From Palsa-506 sp963786975 (lineage in GTDB: Bacteria > Actinomycetota > Actinomycetes > Streptosporangiales > Streptosporangiaceae), in contig CAWBBE010000005.1 in NCBI GenBank assembly GCA_963786975.1, positions 496,001 to 560,000 of the forward strand: DNA of 64,000 bases. The letters are read 5' to 3'. Under the pieces are notes generated by a model. It was not told the DNA's origin and did no database searches. It saw only the letters and a program-made list of their open reading frames with translations. The translations under genes and the position numbers were made by a program. Of the stretch, positions 43,067 through 53,068 are shown one piece after another. How positions within the stretch are numbered: the first letter of the stretch is position 1; each line of letters begins with the position of its first letter.

Positions 43067-43342
43067 CTACCTGACGGCCGCCCCGCTGATGGCGAGGGCG
43101 CTTTCGACAAGGGCCTTCCGGAGGCTCCTGGCGTCCTCGGCCGCCCGCTCGGCGGCGTCAAGCACGGTGTTAATCAGCAGGATGTCGGGCCACGTGGTCC
43201 AGCCGGGAACATGGATGATCTCCAAGAGCTGGTCGAAGTCGGCGGTGTCCCCGAGAACGGCGAACGCTGCGCTGAGGTCACGCAGCCGCTGGTCGAGCTC
43301 GCCGACGCGCCGCCGGTTGTCCTGGATATCCTGAACGGGCAT
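43067..43342 (-). CDS. Small hypothetical protein (91 residues)
   Basis: Not recognised. Starting at ATG 43342 (MPVQDIQDNRRRVGELDQRLRDL) it is acidic and helical with heptad-like Leu spacing, then DFDQLLEIIHVPGWTTWPDILLINTVLDAAERAAEDARSLRKALVESAL. Codon use is less GC-extreme and third positions are sensible, which supports a real gene. There is no signal or membrane segment. A weak CAGGA site precedes the start; the frame stays open to 43399. Neighbours give no clue. Confidence 0.55.
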   Translation of the reverse strand: MPVQDIQDNRRRVGELDQRLRDLSAAFAVLGDTADFDQLLEIIHVPGWTTWPDILLINTVLDAAERAAEDARSLRKALVESALAISGAAVR

Positions 43343-43608
43343 ATTCGATCCTGTTAGCGGGCTGAGGATTTCTGGCGTCCTGACCCTGTTACGGAGCACC
43401 TAGCCTGGTTTGTGATACATCGGCCAGCAGATAATTCGCGCTGCCGCCCACGGCTGATGGACTTCCGTGCCTGGTGTGCCCGATGAGGCGGCTGCGTTTG
43501 CCCGTGCCAGGAACCCGGCAGCCGAACAGCCGGCCGGTCGGACAGCGGGTCAGCGCTGGCGCGCGGAATCCGCCAGGCCAGCGGCCGTCGGGCCGGCCAG
43601 CAGGCCGA

Positions 43609-46121
43609 TCAGCGGCCGGCCCGCGGGATCGCCAGCGCGTCGACCGCCACGGCGCCGCCCGGGCCGCAGATCAGCGGATTCACATCCAGGGCTTCGAGCT
43701 GGCGGCCAAGGTCCAGGGCGAGCGCCGACAGCCCGGTGATCGCACGGATCACGGACTCCGCGTCGGCAGGTGCCGCGCCGCGCACTCCGGCCAGCAGCCT
43801 GCTGACCCGGAGCCGGCTGATCATCCGCCGGGCCTGGTCCTTGCTCACCGGCGGAATCGCGACCGCCCGGTCAGCCAGTAGCTCAACCAGCACGCCGCCT
43901 GCGCCGACCACGATCAGCGGGCCCAGGCCAGCGTCGCGGGCGATGCCGAGCGCCAGTTCAGTGCCAGGCGGAATGGTCTCGCATACGACCGCCCGCGGGC
44001 CGAGCCGGGCAGAGAGATCACGGTAGGCGGCGGTCAGCTCGGCCGGGCCGCGGATGCCGGGCAGCACGCCGCCCGAATCCGATTTGTGCGTGATTCCCGG
44101 CTCGTCGGTCTTCAGCACGACCGGATAGCCGATGCCGACGGCCGCGGCCAGCACCGTGTCGGTATCCGTGGCCGGCTCGGCCCGGGCAGTGGCAATACCG
44201 TACTCGCGGAGCAGGCCGAGCAGCGGCGCTCCGGCGGGCTGCCCGGCCGCCAGCAACGCCGCCCCGCGCGCCCGCCGCGCCGCAGCCCGTGAGTCACCGG
44301 GCTGCGCCGGCCAGACTGACAGCTGGCTCGGGGCCGGGTTCGGATCTGGGCAGTCGATGTCCGAGGATCCGCAATCCGGCGGCCGGCCTGGGTCTGGGCC
44401 GGGGCGGTTGCTGTCTGGTGCCGGCCAGGCCGACGGCTGGCCTGGGCCGGGGGATCGGTCGCCGGGCCTTGCGACCGTGCTGGCTGGTGCGGTCCTGGCG
44501 GCATGGTCGAGCAGGTGCCGTAGCGCCAGCAGCCCGGTGCGCAAGCCCTCCAGCACGGGAATCCCGGCCCGGCGGAGTTCGCCGGCCAGCTGCTGGTCGA
44601 CGGCACTGGCGAAGCTGGTGAGCACGGCAACCGGCTTGGCGGTCCTGGCCGCGGCGGCCAGCACGGCGTCCGGGTAGGAGCGGTCGCCGTCGAACTCGCG
44701 GACCAGGTCGACGGCGAGCGCGACTGCGGTGACGGCCGGATCCTCGGCCAGCGCGACGAGTGAGTCGGCCAGCTGCTGCTGAGGGTCGCTGCCGGTGCCC
44801 CACATGTCCAGCGGGTTAGCCGGCTGCAGGCCGGGATCGAGCAGGCCGGCGAGCCGGGCCAGGGTCGGCGCGCCGATCGGCGCGTACGGCACGCCCAGCT
44901 GGTCGGCGAGGTCGACCGCGTGGGCGCGTTCCAGCCCGGAATCATGCACCGTCGCGATCCCCGTCCCGGCGCCGTCCAGGAATCCCATCCAGCCGCCAGC
45001 GCGAGCGGCACCGGCCGCGGCGGGGCTGGCGGGACTGGATGGTGCTGCGGGGCTGGCGTGCCTCGCGGGGATCTGAGCTGCGGGGGGCTGAGCTGCGGGG
45101 GACTGGCGCTGGGCAACGGGGGGGAGTTTGGCGCGGCGGCCGATGCCGAACAGCTCCAGCGTGTCCGCGAGCTCGGCGAGGTCACCGACGCGGTGGACCC
45201 CGTAAGCATCGGCCAGCCCTTCCCAGCCGCCGTCCTGGGCCGCCAGCGCCCCGGAGTGAGCCGCCACCATTGCCTGGCCGCCGGCCGAGCTGCCCGCGGT
45301 GAGCAGCACTACCGGGATGCCCCTGGCGGCGGCGCTGGCCAGCACCGCCCGCAGCCGGTCAGGTTCGCGCATCGCCTCCAGCACCAGCGCGAGGACGCCG
45401 GTCTCGGGCAGCGAGAGCGCGTACTCGAGGTAGGCGGCGGCGGTAGTTACCAGTTCCTGGCCGGAGGAGACCGCCAGCGTGAACCCGATTGCCCGGCCGC
45501 TGCGCAGCATCGCCGAGAACACCGAGCCCGAGTGCGTGACCAGCGCCACCGGGCCGGCCGGCAGCCGGGCCGGCTCAACGTAGCCGATCGCCCGCAGGCC
45601 GCGGGCCACGTTGACGAACCCCATGCAGCCGGCCCCGCAGAGTTCCATCCCCCCGGCCCGGGCGATCGCGGCGAGCCGGTCCCGCAGCGGCAGCCACTCG
45701 CGCGCCGGCGGCTGGCCGGGGTTGCTGGCCGGGCCGGCCGGGGCGGATCCTCGTGCGCGTTGCCGAAGATCACCGCCGCGGCGCTGCGGCCGCTGGCCGC
45801 CAGGCTGAGCTGCCGCTCCAGCGCCGCGTCGGGGACGCCGAGCAGGACGAGGTCAGCCGGCCCGGGCAGGTCGGCGAGCGAGGGGTAGCAGGTTCGCTCA
45901 CCGATCTGCCGGTGCCGGGGATTCACCAGGTAGATATCCGGCCCGGCCGGGCTCCGGCCAACCTCGCTGATCATGCGCTGGCCGAAGCTGCCTGGCCGTG
46001 GCGATGCGCCGACCAGCGCCACGCTGCGGGCCTCGAGCATCGCCCGCAACGCCGGCGCTGCCGCGGCGGCAGCCGGCCGGGCCATCCGTTTCAGGGTCTG
46101 GTCTTGTTCCCCGATGGTCAT
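43609..46121 (-). CDS. Acetate--CoA ligase family protein (NDP-forming acyl-CoA synthetase), frameshifted
   Basis: A protein of about 837 residues. The N-terminal CoA-binding domain starts at 46121 (MTIGEQDQTLKRMARP) with SVALVGASPRPGSFG. One indel near 45733-45745, after NAHEDPP, changes the frame. The ligase-CoA domain (GYVEPARLPAGPVALVTHSGSVFS; TAGSSAGGQAMVAAHSGALA with the phosphohistidine-type motif) and the ATP-grasp domain (GIGYPVVLKTDEPGITHKSDSGGV ... LEALDVNPLI) follow. A low-complexity linker separates the last two. Its start overlaps the stop of the upstream oxidoreductase gene (ATGA at 46118-46121), so it is translationally coupled and probably acts on that pathway's acid product. 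Confidence 0.85.
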
Positions 46122-47764
46122 GACCGCCGGGTGAGCTTGCGCACCTGACCGGCCCGGCGGCTGGCCTTCTGGTCCGCGATCGCGGCCCTGGCTGCCTGCC
46201 AGCCCGGGATGCCGCAGACGCCGCCGCCGGCGTGCGTCGCCGAGCTGCCGTAGTACAGGCCGCGGACCGGCGTGCGGTAGTCGGCGAAGCCTGGCGCTGG
46301 CCGCATGTGGAACAGCTGCTCCAGGGACAGCTCGCCGTGGAAGATGTTGCCGCCGATCAGGCCGTACTCGTGTTCCATCTGATATGGCCCGACGATGTCC
46401 CGGTGCAGGATCGACGACTTGAAGTTCGGCGCCAGCTCGTTGTAGCAGTCGATCATCCGGTCCGCGTAGGCCGCCAGTTCCTCGGTGTGCGGCGCTTCGT
46501 TCCAGTCGGCCGGCACCCACTGGGAGAACAGCGACATGATGTGGTAGCCCTCGGGGACCAGGTTCTTGTCGAACGCGGTCGGGATCACGCCGTCGCTGAA
46601 CGGCCGCAGCGCGGGGCGGCCCTCGCGGGCGTCCTGGAAGGCGCGCTCGATGTACTCGACCGTGGGCGCCATCTCCACCGAGCCGGTGTGATGCTCCTGC
46701 AGGTTCGTGCCCGGGTCGGCGGTGAAGTCCGGCAGCTCGCCGAGCGCGAGGTTGATCTTCACCACGCCGCTGCGGGTCTTCCAGTGCTGGATGTCCGCGG
46801 CGAAGTCGGCCGGCAGGTTATCGGCACCGACGTGCTCAAGGAACGCCGTGCGCGGGTGCAGCGTGGAGACCACCACCCGGGCGCGGATCTCGTCGCCGTT
46901 GTCCAGCACCACGCCGGCCGCCTTGCCGTCGGTGATGATCATCCGGGCCACCCTGGCGCTGGTGCGGATCTCCGCCCCGAAACCGCGCGCGGCGGCCTCG
47001 ATGGCGTTCGACACGCCGCCCATGCCGCCGTCGGCGAAACCCCAGTTCCCGAGGTGCCCGTCGCCGACATCGCCGATGGAGTGGTGCGCCATCACATAGG
47101 CGGTGCCGGGCTCGCACGGCCCGGCCCAGGTGCCGATCACGCCGTTGACCGCCAGAGCGCCTTTGACCTGCGGCGACTCGAACCAGTCGTCAAGCAGGTC
47201 GGCGATGCTCATGGTCATCAGCCGGGTCACGTCGGCGATCGTCCGGACATCGAGGCCCTTGTGCCGCCAGGCGAGCCGGAGGGTGCCGGCCAGATCCCGC
47301 GGCCTGCGCGAGCCGATCGCCGGCGGCACGGTCAGCAGCAGCGGGCCGAGTACCTCGGCGAGGCCCTCCAGCCAGGCGTCCCAGCGCGGCATGGCGTCCG
47401 CGTCCTTCTTGGACCACCTGGACACTTCCTCGTGGTTGCGGGCCGCGTCATCCGCGTACAGCTTGATTGACCCGCCTTCGGCGAACGCCTGGTAGTACGG
47501 TCCCATCGGGTAGATCTGATAGCCGTGCCGGGCGAGATCGAGATCCTTGATGATCGTCGGCGGCATCAGGCTCATCACGTAGGAGAGCCGGGTGACCTTG
47601 AATTCGGGCGCCTCCGGCCACGGCGCCTCGGTGGTCGCGGCACCGCCGGTCTTGTGCCGCCCCTCCAGCACTACCGTCCGCGCGCCCGACCGGGCCAGGT
47701 ACGCGGCCGCGACAAGTCCGTTATGCCCACCGCCAACGACGATCGCGTCGTATGTTGCGGCCAT
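46118..47764 (-). CDS. NAD(P)/FAD-dependent oxidoreductase, phytoene-desaturase-like (PYROXD2 type)
   Basis: A 548-residue paralogue of the protein at 37509-39128. FAD motif AIVVGGGHNGLVAAAYLARSG, then LEGRHKTGGAATTEAPWPEA; the C-terminal TPVRGLYYGSSATHAGGGVCGIPGWQAA closes the FAD site. YVMAHHSIGDVGDGHLGNWGF and FHGELSLEQLFHMRPAPGFADYR are shared with the paralogue. The start at 47764 follows AAGGAAGG. The perfect operator at 47812-47827 lies 48 bases upstream and also serves the divergent BetI-like tetR gene. It forms an operon with the acyl-CoA ligase gene. Confidence 0.88.
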   Translation of the reverse strand: MAATYDAIVVGGGHNGLVAAAYLARSGARTVVLEGRHKTGGAATTEAPWPEAPEFKVTRLSYVMSLMPPTIIKDLDLARHGYQIYPMGPYYQAFAEGGSIKLYADDAARNHEEVSRWSKKDADAMPRWDAWLEGLAEVLGPLLLTVPPAIGSRRPRDLAGTLRLAWRHKGLDVRTIADVTRLMTMSIADLLDDWFESPQVKGALAVNGVIGTWAGPCEPGTAYVMAHHSIGDVGDGHLGNWGFADGGMGGVSNAIEAAARGFGAEIRTSARVARMIITDGKAAGVVLDNGDEIRARVVVSTLHPRTAFLEHVGADNLPADFAADIQHWKTRSGVVKINLALGELPDFTADPGTNLQEHHTGSVEMAPTVEYIERAFQDAREGRPALRPFSDGVIPTAFDKNLVPEGYHIMSLFSQWVPADWNEAPHTEELAAYADRMIDCYNELAPNFKSSILHRDIVGPYQMEHEYGLIGGNIFHGELSLEQLFHMRPAPGFADYRTPVRGLYYGSSATHAGGGVCGIPGWQAARAAIADQKASRRAGQVRKLTRRS

Positions 47765-47811
47765 GAGTCCGCCTTCCTTCCAGGTGCGGCCACGAGCCCG
47801 CAATAAAAGTT

Positions 47812-47827
47812 GACTGAACGTTCAGTC
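47812..47827. promoter_or_regulatory. Perfect 16-bp palindrome, TetR-type operator (site B, autoregulatory)
   Basis: GACTGAACGTTCAGTC between the divergent oxidoreductase and BetI-like tetR genes, 47 bases before the tetR start. Identical to site A at 33932. The place in front of a TetR gene points to that protein as the binder. Confidence 0.8.
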
Positions 47828-47873
47828 TAGAAACCTGCTACCGTGATGACAAGAGGCGGAGAGGATTGCCGCG

Positions 47874-48575
47874 ATGACAGACCAGGTGCGCGAGGCGACC
47901 GGGGCCCGGGCGCCCGCGGAGCCCCAGGGAACCGCTGACCTGCGCAGGGAGCAGATGCTCCGGGCGGCACTTGAGGTCATCTCCGAGCGCGGCTACCCGG
48001 ATACCAGGATCGCCGACGTCGCCGAGCGGACCGGGATCAGCCCGGCCCTGGTCATCTACTACTTCAAGACCAAGGACCAGCTGCTGACCGAGGCCATCAG
48101 GTATTCCGAGGACACCTGGTACGCCGACGGCCAGCGGCGGCTGTCGTCGCTGCCGACGGCCGCGGCCCGGCTCGAGGAGATCGTGGCGATGAGCTGCCTC
48201 CCCGAGGATGACCCCGAGCCGCATAGCTCCTGGGTGCTGTGGCTGGACTTCTGGGCGCAGGCGGCCAGGAACCCGGAGGTCGCCAGCGTCCGGGCGAAAT
48301 CCGACGAGCGCTGGCGGGAAATGATCAGCTCGCTGGTGCTGGCTGGCCAGGAGGCCGGCGAGTTCGCGCCGGTGGACCCGGCACACTTCGCGATTTCGCT
48401 GTCCGCGCTGCTGGACGGGCTGGCCATCCAGATCGCGCTGGCCGACCCGGTAGTTGACCCGGCGGGTGCATTCGAGCTAAGCATGCATTTCGTGGCGAAT
48501 CAGCTGGGGTTCGAGTGGCACCCGGGCCGGGGGAGGCGCGGCGCCGACCGCACGGCCCGCCCGAAGGAAAGGTAG
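47874..48575 (+). CDS. TetR family regulator, BetI-like; likely master regulator of the amine region
   Basis: A 233-residue regulator. Helix-turn-helix at about residues 24-70: LRREQMLRAALEVISERGYPDTRIADVAERTGISPALVIYYFKTKDQLLTEAI, close to BetI and related TetR_C_6 proteins (choline, polyamine and fatty-acid sensors). The ligand domain includes WVLWLDFWAQAARNPEV and LLDGLAIQIALADP. It is divergent from the oxidoreductase gene over a perfect operator and is followed after 5 bases by potA, so it is cotranscribed with the transporter ATPase. It probably represses at GACTGAACGTTCAGTC sites until an amine or its breakdown product binds. Confidence 0.88.
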   Translation: MTDQVREATGARAPAEPQGTADLRREQMLRAALEVISERGYPDTRIADVAERTGISPALVIYYFKTKDQLLTEAIRYSEDTWYADGQRRLSSLPTAAARLEEIVAMSCLPEDDPEPHSSWVLWLDFWAQAARNPEVASVRAKSDERWREMISSLVLAGQEAGEFAPVDPAHFAISLSALLDGLAIQIALADPVVDPAGAFELSMHFVANQLGFEWHPGRGRRGADRTARPKER

Positions 48576-48580
48576 CCGAA

Positions 48581-49717
48581 GTGCCCGGTGGCAAGATTGA
48601 GCTGGTCTCACTGACCAAGCGCTTCGCAGAGGCCGCGGTGGACGACATCGACCTGGTGATCTCCAGCGGCGAGTTCTTCTCCCTGCTCGGCCCGTCGGGT
48701 TGCGGCAAGACCACCACGCTGCGGCTGATCGCCGGCTTCGAGCAGCCAACCGCGGGCCGGATCCTGCTGGACGACGTGGACGTGTCCGGCGTCCCGCCGC
48801 ACAAGCGCAACGTGAACACGGTGTTCCAGAGTTACGCGCTGTTCCCGTTCCTGACCGTGTTCGACAACGTGGCGTTCGGGCTGCGCGGGCGCCGGCTGGA
48901 CAAGGCCGAATTGTCCAGGCGGGTCTACGAGGCACTGGAACTGGTCAAGCTGCGCTCATTCGAGAAGCGGCGCCCCAGCCAGCTGTCCGGCGGCCAGCAG
49001 CAGCGGGTAGCGCTGGCCAGGGCGCTGGTGCTGCATCCGTCCGTGCTGCTGCTCGACGAGCCGCTCGGCGCGCTGGACGCCAAGCTGCGCCGGTCGCTGA
49101 AGATCGAGCTGAAGGCGCTGCAGGAGCAGGTCGGCATCACGTTCCTGTACGTCACGCATGACCAGGAAGAGGCGCTGACCATGTCGGACCGGCTGGCGGT
49201 CATGCGGCACGGCAGGATCGTCCAGCTCGGCAGCCCGCACGAGGTATACGAGGAGCCGGCCGACACCTACGTCGCGGACTTCCTCGGCGTGTCCAACCTG
49301 ATGGAAGTCGACATGGTCGAGCGCGGCCCGGGCGCGCGCTGCCAGGTCAGGCTGGGCGACGCGGTGCTGCAGGTGGAGCACGGCGCGGCCGCCGCGGACG
49401 CGGCCGGCCGCTTGCATGCGGTGATCAGGCCGGAACGGGCACGAATAGAGGAATTCGGCTCCGGGGGACCGAACCGGGTACCGGCGATGGTCGAGCGGCT
49501 GGTGTACCTCGGCTCGGCCACCCAGGTCATCCTGCGGCTGGCGGCCGGAGTGGAACTCCAGGTGCTGCTGCAGAACGACGGCAGCCTGCAGCCGCTGGCG
49601 CAGGGCACGCCGGTGCACGCGTTCCTGGCGCCGGACGCGCTGCGGGTACTGGCTGATTCCGGCACTGCCGACGAGGCCGCTGACGCCACCGATGCCGACG
49701 CGCTGAAGGTCAGCTGA
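48581..49717 (+). CDS. potA: Spermidine/putrescine-type ABC transporter ATP-binding protein
   Basis: A 378-residue importer ATPase. Walker A is GPSGCGKTTTL, the Q-loop VFQSYALFPFLTVFDNVAFGL, the signature QLSGGQQQRVALARAL, Walker B VLLLDEPLGALD and the switch His in YVTHDQEEAL. RLAVMRHGRIVQLGSPHEVYEEPADTYVADFLG leads into a TOBE-type C-terminal domain (LHAVIRPERARIEEFG). This layout is that of PotA/PotG. GTG 48581 follows AAGGAAAGG. The permeases and binding protein are on the other strand at 51179-54334. Confidence 0.92.
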   Translation: MPGGKIELVSLTKRFAEAAVDDIDLVISSGEFFSLLGPSGCGKTTTLRLIAGFEQPTAGRILLDDVDVSGVPPHKRNVNTVFQSYALFPFLTVFDNVAFGLRGRRLDKAELSRRVYEALELVKLRSFEKRRPSQLSGGQQQRVALARALVLHPSVLLLDEPLGALDAKLRRSLKIELKALQEQVGITFLYVTHDQEEALTMSDRLAVMRHGRIVQLGSPHEVYEEPADTYVADFLGVSNLMEVDMVERGPGARCQVRLGDAVLQVEHGAAAADAAGRLHAVIRPERARIEEFGSGGPNRVPAMVERLVYLGSATQVILRLAAGVELQVLLQNDGSLQPLAQGTPVHAFLAPDALRVLADSGTADEAADATDADALKVS

Positions 49718-49730
49718 CCGGCGCGGCCGC

Positions 49731-49767
49731 GCCGCCCCGGCCCGCCTGACCGGCCCGGCCGGGCGGC
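49731..49767. terminator. Bidirectional terminator hairpin
   Basis: GCCGCCCCGGCC (49731-49742) against GGCCGGGCGGC (49757-49767), with one bulged base, between the convergent potA and exported-repeat-protein genes. Confidence 0.5.
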
Positions 49768-50952
49768 TCAGCCGCCCTGGCGGAGGATGACGCCGCCGGC
49801 CGGCACCCAGCCGCTTGCCGTGGTGTCGGTGTAGTACCCGCCTACCGCCCAGGCGGCATGAGTGCCCGGGATATCGGCGATGCCGTTGATTTCCAGCGAC
49901 CGGCCCGGATGACCGGGGGCAGCCAGCGCGACCTGGCGCCGCGAAGTGTAGGAGGCAACCGCGGGATCCGGGTCGATATAGCCCGGCTCGGCCAGCCGGA
50001 CATGCTGCGTCACCGCCCGCAGGCCCGCTCCGCCGGTGGCGGCGGCGCCGATGCTGACGTCGGCCTGCCCGCTCACCCGGCGCCACTTCCGGCCGTTCCA
50101 GTGCAGGATGAACGAGCGCAGATGCTGGAAACCGCCGGTATAGGTGGTGCCGGTCACCCAGACGTTGCGCGCCGACTGCGCCAGCACCTGGCCGAGCGCG
50201 GTGCTGCGCGTCGCGGTGTCCGGTGGGATCAGGCCGCCGGTCGGCAGCACCCGCCAGGACCGCCCGTTCCAGCGCTCCACGCCGCCCGCGTACTCGCCCC
50301 GCCTGGTCAGCCGCTCGCCGATCGCCCATTCGTCCCGGGCGGAGACCCGGCTGACGTCGAACGCCGTCAGCGGCATCTTCGGCCTGGCCCACGCATGGCC
50401 GTTGTAGTGCCAGGTCCCGGCGGTCTGCGGGCCGGTACCGCCGAACATCCAGACGTCGCCGGGCCCGAACGCCTCGCCGGTGATCGAGAATGCCTCGCCT
50501 GGCCAGGCCCGGACGACACGCCAGGCCTGGCCGTCGAAGCGCGCCGCCACCGCCGGGTGCCCGCTGATGAACGCCCAGACGTTGCTCGCCGACGAAGCGG
50601 CCAGGCCGGTGACCTGGCCAAGGCTGATATTGCGGATGGCGGCCGGCAGGGTGGCCCGGGTCCAGGTCCGCCCGTTCCAGTGCTGCAGGAACGGGCGGGT
50701 GCCCGCGACGTCGACCAGCCCGCCCGCCCACGCGTCCGCCGGGCCGACGGCCGCCACCGCGGTCAGCGAGTCGTGCTCGCCATAGTTATTGACCTTTGCG
50801 ATACGCCAGCCAGGCAGCCGTGGCGGCTGTGCCGTGCGCGCGGCCCGCGGATTATGCGTCGCACGGGCCGCCTGCGTCGCCTGGGCGGCGGCAGGAACCA
50901 ATCCAACGGCCAATGCGGTAATTCCGAATACCGCTATACTGCGCCGTGCCAT
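49768..50952 (-). CDS. Exported WNG-repeat protein, beta-propeller-like
   Basis: A 394-residue secreted protein. A Sec signal peptide MARRSIAVFGITALAVGLVPAAAQA is followed by at least five repeats of a W-N-G-x-x-W pattern (HWNGRTWTR, RFDGQAWRV, HYNGHAWAR, RWNGRSWRV, HWNGRKWRR), each followed by a segment such as NVWAFISG, DVWMFGG or NVWVTGT. This is the pattern of bladed propellers. No catalytic motif is seen. The start at 50952 has AAGGAG seven bases upstream. It is downstream of and on the same strand as potC, separated by 226 bases. A binding or surface role is inferred. Confidence 0.75.
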   Translation of the reverse strand: MARRSIAVFGITALAVGLVPAAAQATQAARATHNPRAARTAQPPRLPGWRIAKVNNYGEHDSLTAVAAVGPADAWAGGLVDVAGTRPFLQHWNGRTWTRATLPAAIRNISLGQVTGLAASSASNVWAFISGHPAVAARFDGQAWRVVRAWPGEAFSITGEAFGPGDVWMFGGTGPQTAGTWHYNGHAWARPKMPLTAFDVSRVSARDEWAIGERLTRRGEYAGGVERWNGRSWRVLPTGGLIPPDTATRSTALGQVLAQSARNVWVTGTTYTGGFQHLRSFILHWNGRKWRRVSGQADVSIGAAATGGAGLRAVTQHVRLAEPGYIDPDPAVASYTSRRQVALAAPGHPGRSLEINGIADIPGTHAAWAVGGYYTDTTASGWVPAGGVILRQGG

Positions 50953-51178
50953 CCGCTGCTCCTTAGCCTGCCGCTGCCTGGCCTGGGTTTTGCCTCCGCC
51001 GCTGGAAACTGGCGATCGGCATCGCACCTTGACCATATCGTGATGTCGGGCCCGCGGGCGGCCGTACGAGCTGGCCGGGCCCGGCGCAGCGTGAAACAAA
51101 TCATGCTTTCGGCGGCGCTGGCGAATCATAGTCAGTCAGCGCAGAATCAGCGTAAGTTACCGATAAATTAACGGGGGA

Positions 51179-52123
51179 TCAGGCGCCGGTGATGGTGGCC
51201 AGCGCCTGCTGCCCGTCGATGCGCTCGCCGCGAGTCATCCACCGGTAGCCCAGGTAGCCCAGGCCCGCCACCACGAACGACATCACCAGCATGATCGTGG
51301 CCAGCGCGTTGAGCGCGGGCCCGCCGTTGCCGCCATGCTGGGTCGAGTAGATGATCACCGACATGGGCTGGGTGCCGGAGGTCGAGGACAGCAGGTCGAC
51401 GATCACGAAATCGTCGATCACGCCGGAGAACACCAGGATCGCGCTGGCGAAGATGGCCGGGGTGAGCAGCGGCATCAGCACCCGCCGCATCGTCTGGAAC
51501 TGGGTACAGCCCAGGTCGGCGGCGGCTTCCTCGTAGTGCTTGCCGATGGTGACCAGCCGGGCCTGCACGATGATCGCGGGCCAGCTGACGTTCCAGCTGA
51601 CGAGGCCGAGCACCTCGGCCCAGGTGCCGAGGGACACGATGGCCGAGAACATGGTCGTGAAGACGAAGAACATCGCCACGCCGAAGATCAGCTCGGGCAC
51701 CACGAACGACAAGATCATGACGTAGTTGAACGTCACCGAGGTGCGGCTGCGCCACCGGTTGATGCCCAGCGCGAAGGCCACGCCGAGCGGCACGGCGATC
51801 AGGGTGGTGAGGAACGACAGCCGCAGGGTCTGGATGACCGCGCTGTGCAGCTGGGGATTGTGCAGGACGGAGTTCACCGGGTCGGTGAAGTACCACCGCC
51901 AGGAGAAACCCTGCCAGACGGCCTGCGACTTGCCCTTGTTGAAGGAGAACAGGATCGCTATCGCGATCGGCGCCAGTGACCAGATCAGGTAGAGCCAGGT
52001 GAATCCCTCAAGGAACCAGGGATGCCGCCACGGGTTGCGCCACGGCCGGGACGGAACGGTCGCGGCGGAGTCCTCCGTGCGCGCGGGGCTGGCGGCGGCC
52101 GGGGTGGCGCTGGCGGCGGTCAC
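51179..52123 (-). CDS. potC: Spermidine/putrescine-type ABC transporter permease PotC
   Basis: A 314-residue inner-membrane permease with six predicted helices, the first being FTWLYLIWSLAPIAIAILFSF. The cytoplasmic EAA loop that contacts the ATPase is EEAAADLGCTQFQTMRRVLMPLLTPAIFAS. SFNKGKSQAVWQGFSWRWY and VPELIFGVAMFFVF are typical of PotC. The GTG start at 52123 overlaps the potB stop (GTGA), so the two are translationally coupled. Confidence 0.92.
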   Translation of the reverse strand: MTAASATPAAASPARTEDSAATVPSRPWRNPWRHPWFLEGFTWLYLIWSLAPIAIAILFSFNKGKSQAVWQGFSWRWYFTDPVNSVLHNPQLHSAVIQTLRLSFLTTLIAVPLGVAFALGINRWRSRTSVTFNYVMILSFVVPELIFGVAMFFVFTTMFSAIVSLGTWAEVLGLVSWNVSWPAIIVQARLVTIGKHYEEAAADLGCTQFQTMRRVLMPLLTPAIFASAILVFSGVIDDFVIVDLLSSTSGTQPMSVIIYSTQHGGNGGPALNALATIMLVMSFVVAGLGYLGYRWMTRGERIDGQQALATITGA

Positions 52124-53067
52124 GCTGCCTCCCTGGAGGACCTATTGGTGGCGAGCACGTAGTAGACCATCGGGACGAGCAGCACGAGCAGCACCAGCAG
52201 GGAGAGCACGGCTCCCTGGCCTTCCAGCCCCGGCGTCCCGAGCTGGCCCTGGATCAGGTTGCCGATCATCGAGGTGCCCGGCGCGCCGGACAGCAGCTGG
52301 TTGGTGAAATAGTCGCCGACCATCGGCAGCACGGTGATGAGCATGCCGGTCAGGATCGGCTGCCTGGACAGCGGGAGCGTTACCCGCAGGAACGTGCGCA
52401 CCCGGCCGAGGCCAAGATCACGGCCGGCCTCGATCAGCGACGGGTCGAGCCGGTCCAGGCCCGCGTAGAGCACCAGGATCAGGTACGGGATATAGCCGTA
52501 GACGAGGCCCAGAATGACAGTAAAGGAGTGCCCGCCGAGCCAGTTGACCGGCTGGCTGATCACGTTCAGGTTTAGCAGCGCCTTGTTCACGTAACCGTCG
52601 GTCTGCAGCAGGTCGATCCAGGCCAGCATGCGCATCATGTAGCTGATCCAAAACGGCGCGATCAGCAGGATAAGGAACAGGCCCTTGCGGCGGCCGGCGA
52701 AGCGGCTGACAAAATAGGCCGCCGGATACGCAATCAGCAAGGACAAGATCGAGGCGGCCGCGACATAAACGACCGTCCGGACCGCGATCGGGCCGGCGAA
52801 TGCCGTTGCGCCGAAAAGGTCGTGCCACACGTTGAGCAGATTCGCCGAGCTCCAGTGCAGCGGGTTGTACACCGCGATCGGCGACTCGAACAGCGGGTTC
52901 AGCTGCCCCATCGCGATCGCGAGCACGGCGTAGAACGGGACGATGAACAGCAGCGTGAGCCAGATGATCCCGGGCAGCGCGAGCACCACCCAGAACAGCC
53001 TGGCTGGCTGCGCCTCGCGCCCCTTGCGCGGCCTGTCCGGGTGGACTTCCTGCGGGAGGGTGTGCAC
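52120..53067 (-). CDS. potB: Spermidine/putrescine-type ABC transporter permease PotB
   Basis: A 315-residue permease with six helices, starting FWVVLALPGIIWLTLLFIVPFYAVL. The EAA loop is EAGRDLGLGRVRTFLRVTLPLSRQPILTG. APFWISYMMRMLAWIDLLQTDGYVNKAL and PMVGDYFTNQLLSGAPGTSMIGNLI are diagnostic of PotB. The GTG start at 53067 is one base past the potD stop and the gene overlaps potC, giving the operon potD-potB-potC. Confidence 0.93.
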   Translation of the reverse strand: MHTLPQEVHPDRPRKGREAQPARLFWVVLALPGIIWLTLLFIVPFYAVLAIAMGQLNPLFESPIAVYNPLHWSSANLLNVWHDLFGATAFAGPIAVRTVVYVAAASILSLLIAYPAAYFVSRFAGRRKGLFLILLIAPFWISYMMRMLAWIDLLQTDGYVNKALLNLNVISQPVNWLGGHSFTVILGLVYGYIPYLILVLYAGLDRLDPSLIEAGRDLGLGRVRTFLRVTLPLSRQPILTGMLITVLPMVGDYFTNQLLSGAPGTSMIGNLIQGQLGTPGLEGQGAVLSLLVLLVLLVPMVYYVLATNRSSREAA

Positions 53068-53068
53068 G

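Noticed and set aside
46232..47470. Plus-strand frame across the PYROXD2-like gene
   Set aside because: His/Arg/Val-rich antisense translation with no family features.
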